From positions 1 through 61,704 of IMG/VR virus record IMGVR_UViG_3300028840_000575: a stretch of DNA of 61,704 nt. One strand, 5' to 3'. The notes beneath the pieces were generated by a model. That model searched no databases and was not told the DNA's origin. It saw only the letters and a program-made list of their open reading frames with translations. Positions 41,489 through 50,309 of this stretch are shown piece by piece (position 1 is the stretch's first letter; every line of letters starts with the position of its first letter). A program made the position numbers and the translations under genes. This DNA is from a virus.

Positions 41489-42884
41489 AAATGCCCCTAC
41501 AGAAAAAGATGTCGCACAACAGATTTTGAATAGTGTTGGTGGCATGGAAAAAAGCGTCACTCAGGTGGTAGAGGATTTAAAAGCTCTACAGACCAAAGTT
41601 GATGGACTTGAAGGTCTCGATCTTGATACTTTCAAAAGTGAATTTGAGAAACTTCGTGCATCCCACGAAACTGTTATCAAATGCATCAGCAGCAACAAGA
41701 ATGGATTCCATATTCCTGGTCTTGAAGATGAGAAAGAGAAATTCTCATTACTTCGTGCAATGATCGCTGTTAAAACTGGCAACTGGGATAAAGCTGGTTT
41801 TGAAAAGGAAGTATTTGAACAGGCAAGAGCGAAGGCTTCGCATGTGATCGGTATCGATTCACAAGGTGGCTATTTTGTACCTGATCAAGTTATTCCTGAA
41901 GTAATTGCAGCAATCTATGCAAGATCTGTACTTGTTGCTTTGGATGGCGATGGTCAAACTCGTGTTTCTGTACTTGACGGTTTATTTGGTATTCCTGTCA
42001 AGATTCCGAAATTCAAATCTGGTATGATTGCATATTGGATCGGTGAAGAGGATGACTATGTTGAGTCCGCTGTCAAAGTTGGTAATGTGACAATGACTCC
42101 GAAGAAACTCGGTGTTCTTGCACGTATCACCAATGAAATGCAGCGATTCTCAGGTTTCGGATTTGAAACTTTGCTCCGCAATGATTTTATCAAAGCTGCT
42201 GCAAAGAAGATTGACTGGTCTATTCTCTACGGTACTGGGACCGACAATATGCCGAAGGGCTTGTTCAATATGATCAATGCTACTAATCTGGCTCAGTCTG
42301 ATCGCAATGCCTATCCTTCAGTACAGGTTTATAAAGCTGAAAATAGCTCATTGTGGAATGGTTCTGCTATCACTGATAGTGATGGTGGTGAGCTCGATTT
42401 TGATGATCTTATGGAAATGCAGGGTGCTCTGGAAGATATCAGTATCGATCCAGATAACACGTTTGCAACGATTGCTCCGGCACGTTATTTCCGTCGTTTG
42501 AAACAGTTGAAGATTTTGAACTTCACTGGTCAAACTGAAGGTCAGCCATATCTGGTCGGTGTGCCAATGTTAACGGATGCAAAACTCCGTGATCTTATTG
42601 GCGAGTATGCTAAGCATACACAGATGCCAAGCGGTCAGCTTCCTGGTGCATCTCTTAACTGGGCTTCGGACAATGGCAACCTCAAATATGGCGATGTCGC
42701 TATGGGTAATTGGGGTGAAATGCTGTTTGGTCGTTGGTCTGGTGTTGAGATCGAAGATGATGCTGGTAAAGGCAAACATTTTGTAAGTGACGAAACACTT
42801 ATCAAACTTCGCATGTTCTGTGATATTGGTATTCGTCATGAGCAATCTCTTGTCGTATGTCCTGATGCACAAATGAAAGACTAA
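41481..42884 (+). CDS. HK97-fold major capsid protein
   Basis: From ATG 41481 the 467-residue protein has a helical N-terminal delta-domain-like region (about 1-90), a transition near ASHVIGIDSQGGYFVP (about 120), and a coat domain with conserved-looking KKIDWSILYGTGTDNMPKGL and GNWGEMLFGRWSGVEI. This is the usual HK97 gp5-like organisation downstream of a protease. Base composition is less AT-rich than neighbours, consistent with high expression. It has a strong aaggag site. Confidence 0.92.
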   Translation: MAENAPTEKDVAQQILNSVGGMEKSVTQVVEDLKALQTKVDGLEGLDLDTFKSEFEKLRASHETVIKCISSNKNGFHIPGLEDEKEKFSLLRAMIAVKTGNWDKAGFEKEVFEQARAKASHVIGIDSQGGYFVPDQVIPEVIAAIYARSVLVALDGDGQTRVSVLDGLFGIPVKIPKFKSGMIAYWIGEEDDYVESAVKVGNVTMTPKKLGVLARITNEMQRFSGFGFETLLRNDFIKAAAKKIDWSILYGTGTDNMPKGLFNMINATNLAQSDRNAYPSVQVYKAENSSLWNGSAITDSDGGELDFDDLMEMQGALEDISIDPDNTFATIAPARYFRRLKQLKILNFTGQTEGQPYLVGVPMLTDAKLRDLIGEYAKHTQMPSGQLPGASLNWASDNGNLKYGDVAMGNWGEMLFGRWSGVEIEDDAGKGKHFVSDETLIKLRMFCDIGIRHEQSLVVCPDAQMKD

Positions 42885-42892
42885 TGACTTAG

Positions 42893-42959
42893 TCCCACCT
42901 TAGGATCGAAGTGGGAGAAAACTACTTTATTGTTTCTGAATTAAATGTTACTTTAGTAT
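42893..42959 (+). promoter_or_regulatory. Hairpin and possible promoter after the capsid gene
   Basis: TCCCAC (42893-42898) and GTGGGA (42911-42916) form a short stem. TTGTTT (42930-42935) and TAGTAT (42954-42959), 18 bases apart, could be a moderate promoter for the gene at 42972. Both calls are weak. Confidence 0.35.
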
Positions 42960-42971
42960 AGGAGAATTCAA

Positions 42972-43511
42972 ATGAAGAATCTGCCTAATGAACAAAGAGA
43001 AGCAGGTCTTGCATTAAAACCTCAAAATGTTAATACGACCAAAATTCTTGGTGAGACTATTGCTGCACCATGGAAGAAAGGTCGTTTCCTTTTGTTAGAT
43101 ATCATCGCTGCTGCATTTGCTGCATCAGATAGTATCACGATTACTATTCAAGGTCGTATTGCAGGATCCTACCTCACTGCAACTTCTACCACGACCTTAG
43201 AGCCTTACATCTGGGAAGACATCCTAGATAAGGATAGTAATTCTTTAGCATTCACTGCTGAAGCAGATGGTGGTGATCTTGAAAATGGTCACATTACTGG
43301 TACACTTGATCTATGTCGTTTGAGCATCATTGCTCAGGATGGATCAAGCCAGTATGATGCTATTCGTGTCACTGCTATTAATAGCAATGCAGCGAATGTC
43401 GTCGTTGGTGCTGTTTACAGTATCACAGATCTGTATGAAGTTCCAGGCAGCATTACCGATGGTCTGTTGACAAAACAGTCTGATCTCGGTGGTGATGTCT
43501 ATACTTCTTAA
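42972..43511 (+). CDS. Putative capsid decoration / head protein with TTTxEP insert
   Basis: The 179-residue beta-rich protein lies directly after the major capsid gene with a strong ggag site. This is the usual place of head-decoration or head-fibre-base proteins. A TSTTTLEPYIWED insert occurs near residues 70-82, inside an otherwise regular strand-loop pattern. No enzyme motif is present. The likely product is a capsid surface protein; the name is inferred from position and composition. Confidence 0.6.
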   Translation: MKNLPNEQREAGLALKPQNVNTTKILGETIAAPWKKGRFLLLDIIAAAFAASDSITITIQGRIAGSYLTATSTTTLEPYIWEDILDKDSNSLAFTAEADGGDLENGHITGTLDLCRLSIIAQDGSSQYDAIRVTAINSNAANVVVGAVYSITDLYEVPGSITDGLLTKQSDLGGDVYTS

Positions 43512-43541
43512 GGAGTCTTTTCACCTCCTGTTGGATTGGGG

Positions 43542-43565
43542 CTCGCGGACCTTCGGGTCCGCGGG
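43542..43565 (+). terminator. Stable UUCG-tetraloop hairpin
   Basis: CGCGGACC and GGTCCGCG enclose TTCG (43544-43563), extended by a G-U and a G-C pair. This is the extra-stable C(UUCG)G tetraloop. It is followed by GTTTCC rather than a long U-run, so it may protect or process the mRNA as well as terminate it. Confidence 0.65.
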
Positions 43566-43581
43566 TTTCCATTAAAATAAT

Positions 43582-43731
43582 ATGGATAATCATAGAAGAG
43601 ATAATATTGGCGATGAACCTGTTTTTGTTGAGAGTACAACAGAAACTTTCACAGAGGATGTATATGTTCATTTATATGAACCTAAGAATGTATATGTCCA
43701 TCTAAGAAATAGAGAAGTCGATGCAAACTAA
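43582..43731 (+). CDS. 49-residue hypothetical protein
   Basis: The frame opens with MDNHRRDNIGDEPVFVESTT and contains the internal repeat DVYVHLYEPKNVYVHLRNRE. It overlaps the next gene by 11 bases. The ribosome site is poor, but the codon pattern and repeat suggest a real small beta-rich protein. Unknown function. Confidence 0.45.
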   Translation: MDNHRRDNIGDEPVFVESTTETFTEDVYVHLYEPKNVYVHLRNREVDAN

Positions 43732-44077
43732 ACTTAATTTAACTCAAGGATCAGATTCAACTGTAAGGATCCATATATTAGATGAAGCTGATAGTGCTTT
43801 TTCTCTTTCTGATTTTGAATCTGCTAAATTCACAATACGCGATTCAATAGATGGTGATGCGTTGATAGAAAAAACATTTTCTGCTTCAACTACAACGACA
43901 TCTGTTCCAGAGTTACATATAAGAAGCACTTATGTTGAAATCATTATAAATGCTTCTGATACAGAGGATCTTGATTTAGGATCTTATGTATCAGATATAA
44001 CTTTTACAAATGCTAATGGTAAAGAATTTACTACAGACTTATTCTATACACAGATTTGTCCAAAGGTGTCACAATGA
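43721..44077 (+). CDS. Structural-region protein with a TTTT insert
   Basis: The 118-residue protein begins MQTKLNLTQGSDSTVRIHIL and is beta-rich throughout, like an adaptor or baseplate N-terminal domain. The segment SASTTTTSVPELHIRS (about 53-68) interrupts two strands. It overlaps the connector gene by four bases. A head-neck or fibre-anchor role is possible. Confidence 0.58.
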   Translation: MQTKLNLTQGSDSTVRIHILDEADSAFSLSDFESAKFTIRDSIDGDALIEKTFSASTTTTSVPELHIRSTYVEIIINASDTEDLDLGSYVSDITFTNANGKEFTTDLFYTQICPKVSQ

Positions 44078-44640
44078 TAGATATGGCAAAAGCTCGAGAT
44101 CTTGTTGAATATGGGAATCGTTCGCCCATTGAACTTGAATTGGCTATTAAAGCTTCAATCAATGATTTCAAAAAAGGGACAAGAAAACTTTGGACAAGAC
44201 AAGAAGGTTATACAGAAATTCAATCTTTAGATATTAAAGGTGGGATCAAGTATAATAAACTTTGGTTCAAATTGTTTCCAATTGAAACAATAAGTTTAAT
44301 TGAATGGAATTATGATGAGACGGAATCAGATGCCGAAACAGTGGACTCTGATTATTACAATGTTCTTGCAGAAGAAGGATCTGTAGAACGCAATAGTGGA
44401 TTCTATTATCCATTTGTCAAAGCAACTATAACAGGTGGGTATACCAATGATCAAATCTGGGATGAATTCCCAGATATCGTAGAAGCAATAATATTAGAAA
44501 CAAAATATAAATTAATAAGAGATAGTGATAAGAATATTGCCATCAACAGTGAAGGATTTGAAAAGGGTCAAACAAATTTAAGAAGTTCTGTCCACCATAA
44601 AAGATTTGATGCGGTTGTTAAAAGGTACAGGAGGATCTAA
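44074..44640 (+). CDS. Head-tail connector-like protein
   Basis: From ATG 44074 the 188-residue protein has an N-terminal helical region, a strand cluster (FPIETISLIEWNYDE) and a helical IVEAIILETKYKLIRD segment resembling adaptor proteins of the HK97 gp6/SPP1 gp15 type. It lies in the standard position between capsid and tail-completion genes. The evidence is order plus pattern, not a specific motif. Confidence 0.65.
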   Translation: MIDMAKARDLVEYGNRSPIELELAIKASINDFKKGTRKLWTRQEGYTEIQSLDIKGGIKYNKLWFKLFPIETISLIEWNYDETESDAETVDSDYYNVLAEEGSVERNSGFYYPFVKATITGGYTNDQIWDEFPDIVEAIILETKYKLIRDSDKNIAINSEGFEKGQTNLRSSVHHKRFDAVVKRYRRI

Positions 44641-45320
44641 TGCCTGTTCTAAAAATTCCTCCAAGTACATATAAGGCATTTGATAGTCTTTTCAAAAGAT
44701 TCAGTACAGTTAAAATATATTCTGCACTAGATCGTTTCTTTGATAGGACAGCTTTATGGATGGCTGGACAGATAGTTAAAACTTCTTTAAGTGGAAAGCT
44801 ATTAAATAGAAGGACAGGTCAATTAGCTAATGCACTGACCGGCAGGTCTATTAGAGAAAAAGGAGTACCCGGATTTAAAGTTGGAGTATTTCGTGGTCCT
44901 GCTCTTAGATATGCAGGTGTTATGGAATATGGTACAAGAGGATATAATCCTAAATCCCCTTATTCAACAATTAAGCCTAGAAAAGCAAAAGCACTTGCAA
45001 TGCCTGTTAATGATGCAGTGACAAACGTTGGAGTATCAAGATTTGGTGGTCCTAGAGATTTTGAAAAACAAAAAGGTGAATTGTTTTTTGTACCATTTGA
45101 TAGAGGGTCCGGAGCTATAGGTGGCCTATACACAGAAAAAGAATTACTCCGCGGTGTAGATGATTTCTCATTGGCAAAAGCTTCTTATCTTCTACTATCA
45201 AAAGTGGACATAGAGCCAAGATGGTATTTAAAGAATGGAGTTAGAAGGAGACTTCCAACTGTTGTTAAAAGACTTTCTAAATATCTTGCAGATATACTTT
45301 CCGGGAAGGTGAAAATATGA
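44640..45320 (+). CDS. Tail-completion / head-tail joining protein (HK97 gp10-like)
   Basis: The 226-residue basic protein has TALWMAGQIVKTS, LLNRRTGQLANALTGR and YAGVMEYGTRGYNPKSPYS. The motif combination is typical of HK97 gp10-like minor tail proteins (LxxRTGxLxxS...YAxxxEFGT). It is coupled by start-stop overlap to both neighbours. It would attach the tail to the head. Confidence 0.8.
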   Translation: MPVLKIPPSTYKAFDSLFKRFSTVKIYSALDRFFDRTALWMAGQIVKTSLSGKLLNRRTGQLANALTGRSIREKGVPGFKVGVFRGPALRYAGVMEYGTRGYNPKSPYSTIKPRKAKALAMPVNDAVTNVGVSRFGGPRDFEKQKGELFFVPFDRGSGAIGGLYTEKELLRGVDDFSLAKASYLLLSKVDIEPRWYLKNGVRRRLPTVVKRLSKYLADILSGKVKI

Positions 45321-45739
45321 ACATAGGTAGAAAAGAAGTTATGGACAAGTTCTTAGAACTTTGGGGAGAAGTCCGTAATCAAAAATACGAAGTTCATAGA
45401 GGTGCTGTCAATTGGCCAAATTATGATTTTGATAAACATCCTCTTGCTGTTGCAGTTATGATGGATGAATGTAGTTTTTTAGGCCAAATAAATGAAGGAA
45501 TAGTTTCCTTTGAAATATTTGCAAAGATTACAGATGATAAGAAATTAAATGATGTAGAATTAGAAACTCAATTAAATAATGTAATGAACGTTATACATTT
45601 ATTTAATAAATCAATAAGTAGTATTGATCCAAGAAGAAGTATTGGTGCTGTTTTACCAAAAAGCGAAAAATGTATAGAACATTATGACATATCATTAAAT
45701 GTTCAAGGATTAGTAATTCTGTTCAGTGTTAAATTTTAA
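45317..45739 (+). CDS. Tail terminator-like protein
   Basis: The 140-residue alpha/beta protein lies between the gp10-like gene and the tail tube, where the tail terminator (lambda gpU, HK97 gp10/11-like) normally lies. It contains HPLAVAVMMDECSFLG and ends NVQGLVILFSVKF. The assignment is mainly positional. Confidence 0.62.
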   Translation: MNIGRKEVMDKFLELWGEVRNQKYEVHRGAVNWPNYDFDKHPLAVAVMMDECSFLGQINEGIVSFEIFAKITDDKKLNDVELETQLNNVMNVIHLFNKSISSIDPRRSIGAVLPKSEKCIEHYDISLNVQGLVILFSVKF

Positions 45740-45750
45740 GGAGAATAAAC

Positions 45751-46569
45751 ATGTCAGTATCCGGATTTCAAGAATTCTGGGTCGTTGGTAGTCGTTTCTA
45801 TTTTGTAAATGATGACGATACCAATAGTGCTCTATTGGATCTGGGCGTTATTCAAGTTGCTTCCCCGTCAATGGAAGTTGAAAAAATTGAACTTGAAGAC
45901 TCAGATGGTGGTATTCGAAGAACTGTTGATGAAGCTGTTACTAAAGTTAGTGAAACTTATGATCTCGTTTGTCACAATTTCAATTTGGACAATCTTGCAT
46001 TACTGTTTCTTGCTGATTCAAATAGTCCAGCGTCATTTACACAGACAACTGATGAGATACAGAATGTAGCTCATACTGCTGTTGTTGGCCCTGGAAAATT
46101 TGTTAAACTTAAAGATGCTAGTGGAAATTGGCTTTACAGTATTGATAGTATTGTAGTCAAGACACAGAATCCTGCAACAACCACTACTCCATCACCTGCT
46201 GTTGAAAATACAGATTGGGAATGGATCAGTGAAGATCGTGGTATTATTAGCATCTTGAGCGGTGGAAGTATTTCGGATGGAGATACAATTTATATTGATA
46301 TCACACCGAATGCCATTACTGGAAATCGTCTGGTCTATCCGCAGACTGGTTCTATTATTAAGGGTAAAGCTATGCTCGTCTGGGGTCGCGATAACAATGC
46401 TGAACAGACTGTTCGTGAAGCAAATGTTACAATCTCTCCAAATGCTGCTAACTTCCAAGTTGAAGACTATAGTGACTTTACTCTTCAAGCTAAAGTCACC
46501 AGCGATGTTACTCAAACCACTGCTCCGGCTGGAAAGCTCTTACAATATAAAGGAACTTTGCCTGCTTAA
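45751..46569 (+). CDS. Major tail tube protein with a TTTT insert
   Basis: The 272-residue beta-rich protein is preceded by aaggag. It contains GVIQVASPSMEVEKIELEDS and a regular strand pattern typical of siphovirus tube proteins, including a TYDLVCHNFNLDNLALLFLA segment. An insert QNPATTTTPSPAVENTDW (about 139-157) separates strands and should lie on the tail surface. A very stable hairpin follows, as often found after highly expressed tube genes. Confidence 0.78.
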   Translation: MSVSGFQEFWVVGSRFYFVNDDDTNSALLDLGVIQVASPSMEVEKIELEDSDGGIRRTVDEAVTKVSETYDLVCHNFNLDNLALLFLADSNSPASFTQTTDEIQNVAHTAVVGPGKFVKLKDASGNWLYSIDSIVVKTQNPATTTTPSPAVENTDWEWISEDRGIISILSGGSISDGDTIYIDITPNAITGNRLVYPQTGSIIKGKAMLVWGRDNNAEQTVREANVTISPNAANFQVEDYSDFTLQAKVTSDVTQTTAPAGKLLQYKGTLPA

Positions 46570-46581
46570 TCTGCATTTCTT

Positions 46582-46618
46582 GTGTATGAGTACAGAGTTG
46601 TTCTCTGTACTCATACAC
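46582..46618 (+). terminator. 16-bp perfect hairpin after the tail tube gene
   Basis: GTGTATGAGTACAGAG (46582-46597) and its exact inverse (46603-46618) enclose the loop TTGTT and are followed by TTTAATTT. It should partially terminate transcription or stabilise the upstream tube mRNA. Confidence 0.75.
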
Positions 46619-46646
46619 TTTAATTTAATCTTACAAAGGTGAAAAG

Positions 46647-47111
46647 ATGAATACAGATGAATTGAAAATTTTAATCCCAGGTAATAGAATTGAATTTGAC
46701 AATTTTGATGCTGTGGTCTACCCAATAGGCTTCAATCAAATGCGTGAATTCTCAGAAACATTGATCACAGCTTTAAGAATTGCGTTCGATAAAATAGATC
46801 TTGCTGAATTGGATTTAGAAAATGAAGAGGATATGAAAAAAGTTGGAGTCAACCTTATATCTCTTCTGTCTCCTATTGCAGCTAAAGATCTATTAGTCAT
46901 ATTTAAAAATTGTATTGTTATTCGAACAAAACATGGAAAAGTTGTTCCAGATGGTATAGATCAAATTCCTCATTGGAATGTTGCTCCTCTTATTACTGAA
47001 TGGCTTAAATCAAGTTTTTCAGGGGAAGAAAAACTCCGCCCTTGGATAGAGGCAATGAAGGAAGTGTCGGAACAAATAAAGAAAATGGATTTCAATTCCT
47101 TGTTGGGTTGA
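46647..47111 (+). CDS. Tail assembly chaperone (G-like)
   Basis: The 154-residue helical protein, between tube and tape measure, is in the position of the G-type tail chaperone. It ends QIKKMDFNSLLG. A second frame, -1 relative to it, overlaps its end and extends to 47356, the usual G/GT arrangement. It would guide tape-measure assembly before tube polymerisation. Confidence 0.72.
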   Translation: MNTDELKILIPGNRIEFDNFDAVVYPIGFNQMREFSETLITALRIAFDKIDLAELDLENEEDMKKVGVNLISLLSPIAAKDLLVIFKNCIVIRTKHGKVVPDGIDQIPHWNVAPLITEWLKSSFSGEEKLRPWIEAMKEVSEQIKKMDFNSLLG

Positions 47112-47356
47112 ATATCCAATACCTCATTGCCTCAGGACATACATTAGAAAGTATATTTTCTATACAACAAAATAATGTACCTTATTGTGGATGGACACTA
47201 CCACAATATAGATATTGGACTTCTATAGTAATCAAACGTTTAAAGCAAAAACGTAGAGATTTTATAAGTGGTTTAAGCAATGCGATAGATGGAGCCCTTT
47301 CTAAAAAGAATAGAAAAAAGCTTCAACAAGAATTGGATAAATTAGATGCCGAATGA
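47042..47356 (+). CDS. Frameshifted extension of the tail chaperone (T-like)
   Basis: This frame is -1 with respect to 46647-47111 and overlaps it by 70 bases. After 47108 the product (LNIQYLIASGHTLESIFSI, then a basic helix RLKQKRRDFISGLSN) ends 11 bases inside the tape measure. This matches the G-GT frameshift of long-tailed phages. No perfect heptameric slip site is visible; the A-rich AAATAAAGAAAATGG near 47070-47090 is the best candidate. Independent initiation at TTG 47108 is an alternative. Confidence 0.6.
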   Translation: MDRGNEGSVGTNKENGFQFLVGLNIQYLIASGHTLESIFSIQQNNVPYCGWTLPQYRYWTSIVIKRLKQKRRDFISGLSNAIDGALSKKNRKKLQQELDKLDAE

Positions 47357-50309
47357 AACTGTTTCTATAACTACTTTATTGACTGATAGGATGTCAAAAC
47401 CTCTGACGTCTATTGGTAAAGGTCTAGTTTTCCTTAAAAAGAAAGCTGAAGAAGCTAAGAAAAAATTAGATCCTATAGGAAATACTGTTTCTAAAGTTGG
47501 TAAGAATTTACAGAAACATTCTGGAAGTGTAAAAACTTTTGGAAGAAATATGACTCTTATGGGTCTAGCTATTACTGGAGCACTGGCATTGACTACAAAA
47601 GCTTCTGCTGAATTTGAGCAGCAGATGGCAAATGTCAATACCATGTTGTCAGAACAAACAGAACATTTTATGCCTCAATACACTGAGCAAATAAAAGCTC
47701 TGTCTATAGGTATAGGTGAATCCACTTCTACACTATCAAAAGGTTTATATGATATACTATCTGCATCCATAGATGCCAGTAAAGCAATGGATGTTTTGGA
47801 AGTTGCTGCAAAAGCTGCAAGAGCAGGCTTGACTTCTACGGCTGTCTCTGCTGATGCTATAACAACAGTTTTAAATGCCTATGGCTGGGAAGCTGAAAGA
47901 GCTGGAGAAGTATCTGACAAATTGTTCGCTATTGTCAAACGTGGTAAAACTACTTTTGGAAGTTTAGCACCTAACATTGGAAAAGTTGCAACTCTTGCAG
48001 CATCTGCAGGATTAAGTTTTGAAGAGCTTGGTGCTGCGATATCAACTCTGACAAGAGCAGGTCTTTCAACAGAGGAAGCCATAACAGCTATTCGTGGAGT
48101 ATTAACTAATTTCTTAAGTCCAGCAGATGAGGCGAAAAAAGCTGCTGCTGAATTAGGGATTGAGCTCAACACTTCTACATTAAAGGGTGAAGGTCTTATA
48201 TCTGTATTTAGGAAATTATCAAATGCCTCTGCGGAACAAGTTGCTGCTATTGCACCGAATGTTCGTGCTCTTGTTGGTTTCCAGGGTATTTTACAACAGA
48301 CTGCTGGATTTGAAGAAGATTTGAGGATACAGTTAAATGCTGCTGGGACAACTGCTGAAGCATTTGCAAAGAACACAGATACTGCTGCATTTTCAATAGA
48401 TCAAATGAAAGCTGCTTTACAAGTGGCACGTATTGAAATAGGATCAGCATTAGCTCCTTTAATTGTTGAATTATCAGAAGACATTGTTGAATTGGTTAAA
48501 ACTATTAGAGACTGGATAAAAGAGAATCCTGAACTTTTATCAACTCTAACAGGTGTCTTGACAAAGTTAGCTGCTTTGTCATTAATCTTTGGTCCAATGA
48601 TTGGATTGGTTGGAAAGATTGCAGGAAGTTGGAAAATTCTTGGAACTGTTGGAAAAGCATTATTCAGCAGTATTTCAACTGTCAATGCTGGTGCTCTATC
48701 TTTAGTCAGTACTCTCGGTCTTGCTGCAACTGCGATTGTTCTAACAATCTATGCAATGGAGAAATATAAAGCTGGTCTTAAATCAATTGAAAGATCTCAG
48801 AAAGAAACTAATTCTGTACTTTCCAAGACCGTGGATCTTCTGAAGGATAGTGAAGATGCCTGGAAAGAATATGCGGATATAGTTGAAAATTCTAATGAGC
48901 GTGCAACATTCGCAAGACAAAAGGCTTTACTCCAGGAAAATATTTTAAGACAACAGAAAGTTTTAGCAGATCTTCAAATTCAAATAAATGAAAATAGAAG
49001 TAAATCTGATAGGGAACTTTTACTTAAGAGTAGAAAGTATGCACAAGAATCTTTAGTAGCAAATCAAAATGAGCTTCAAAATTTAACCAATCAATGGAAG
49101 AAATATGTAGAGGATAGAAAGAAACAGCAAGAAGAATTAAATAAGCAAAAGACTCCAGAAGTAGCTTCAATATCTGAAGATATGTTACAAGAATATGAGC
49201 AATATCAAAATGAAATTATATCATTAAGAGAAGGACAACGAGCAGCAGATATTGATAGTTTAGAGAATTGGTTCTTAAGACAAAAATATTTGTGGAGAGG
49301 TAACACAGAAGAGCTCGCAACTATTGAAGAGCTTTACCAATTAAAAAGAACTGATTTAGAAAAACAAGCTGCTGAGGATATTATAAAAGAATTGAATAAA
49401 GAGATCAATGAGCGTAAAAAAGCTGTTGAAACTCAAAATGAATTAGCTCAGTCTGGTGTAATATCCTTTGGTCAAGCACAAGCAAAGAATAGAGAAGAAT
49501 TAGAATTACTAAAACAAAAAACTGAAGAAGCTAAACAAAAGATAGAAGAGCTATTTGTAGACTCTCCTGAACTTGCAGAAGAGTTCATAACTAAGATAAA
49601 TGAGACAACTGCTTCTTTGAGTCAAACAAAAGATTCAGTAGATCAATTGTTTACAGGCTTCCAAGCCGGTGTTCAAAATGCAACTGATGGGATGACTCGT
49701 TGGTCAGATATAGGGATCCAGGCTGGCGAAATGATGACTGATACAATTTCAACAGGTTTGTCTGGTGCTTTTGTAGAAGCGATAAGAGGAACTAAAGATT
49801 TTGGAGATGCTGTCAAAGATATGGCTGCTTCTGTATTAGCAGATCTTGCTAAAATGATTATGAAAGCTATTATTCTAAGATCTATTATGGCAGCATTTGG
49901 ATTCAATGGTGGTGGTGAAGTGCCTGCGATGGGATTTGATTCTGGTGGCTCTGTTCCTGGTCCAGATGTTAATAGAGACATTGTACCTGCTAAATTAACT
50001 CCTGGAGAATTTGTTCATAAGAAGAAAGCTGTAGATTATTATGGTTCTGGTATTATGAATGCTCTAAATAATATGCTGATCCCTAAAGGATTACTAAGTG
50101 CATTTTCAGGAGGTAGACTTGCAGATATTAATCATTCTGGATTATTCCAAACTGGTGGAGAAGTTGGATCAACAAATTCACAACAGATAAATCCTGCTTA
50201 TATAGTGGCTGATGAACAATCAATGGATAGACTTCTCGCTGGTGGCGGATCAGCTATGAAGAATTGGTTAGAAAATAATCGTTCCGCGGTAAGAAGTATC
50301 TTAGGATAA
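47346..50309 (+). CDS. Tail tape measure protein
   Basis: The 987-residue protein has the classical tape-measure pattern. The N-terminal region has SAEFEQQMANVNTMLSE and TSTLSKGLYDILSASID (TIGR01760-type), with hydrophobic helices (LAALSLIFGPMIGLVGKIA; ALSLVSTLGLAATAIVL). A long coiled coil (about 490-780) and Gly-rich C-terminal segments (FNGGGEVPAMGFDSGGSVPG) follow. It sets tail length and probably enters the host envelope. No lytic or peptidase motif was seen inside it. Confidence 0.93.
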   Translation: MPNETVSITTLLTDRMSKPLTSIGKGLVFLKKKAEEAKKKLDPIGNTVSKVGKNLQKHSGSVKTFGRNMTLMGLAITGALALTTKASAEFEQQMANVNTMLSEQTEHFMPQYTEQIKALSIGIGESTSTLSKGLYDILSASIDASKAMDVLEVAAKAARAGLTSTAVSADAITTVLNAYGWEAERAGEVSDKLFAIVKRGKTTFGSLAPNIGKVATLAASAGLSFEELGAAISTLTRAGLSTEEAITAIRGVLTNFLSPADEAKKAAAELGIELNTSTLKGEGLISVFRKLSNASAEQVAAIAPNVRALVGFQGILQQTAGFEEDLRIQLNAAGTTAEAFAKNTDTAAFSIDQMKAALQVARIEIGSALAPLIVELSEDIVELVKTIRDWIKENPELLSTLTGVLTKLAALSLIFGPMIGLVGKIAGSWKILGTVGKALFSSISTVNAGALSLVSTLGLAATAIVLTIYAMEKYKAGLKSIERSQKETNSVLSKTVDLLKDSEDAWKEYADIVENSNERATFARQKALLQENILRQQKVLADLQIQINENRSKSDRELLLKSRKYAQESLVANQNELQNLTNQWKKYVEDRKKQQEELNKQKTPEVASISEDMLQEYEQYQNEIISLREGQRAADIDSLENWFLRQKYLWRGNTEELATIEELYQLKRTDLEKQAAEDIIKELNKEINERKKAVETQNELAQSGVISFGQAQAKNREELELLKQKTEEAKQKIEELFVDSPELAEEFITKINETTASLSQTKDSVDQLFTGFQAGVQNATDGMTRWSDIGIQAGEMMTDTISTGLSGAFVEAIRGTKDFGDAVKDMAASVLADLAKMIMKAIILRSIMAAFGFNGGGEVPAMGFDSGGSVPGPDVNRDIVPAKLTPGEFVHKKKAVDYYGSGIMNALNNMLIPKGLLSAFSGGRLADINHSGLFQTGGEVGSTNSQQINPAYIVADEQSMDRLLAGGGSAMKNWLENNRSAVRSILG

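Noticed and set aside
47879-48376. Minus-strand open frame of 165 codons within the tape measure gene
   Set aside because: It is Ala/Ser-rich, as expected from the complement of an Ala-rich helical gene, and has no initiation signals.
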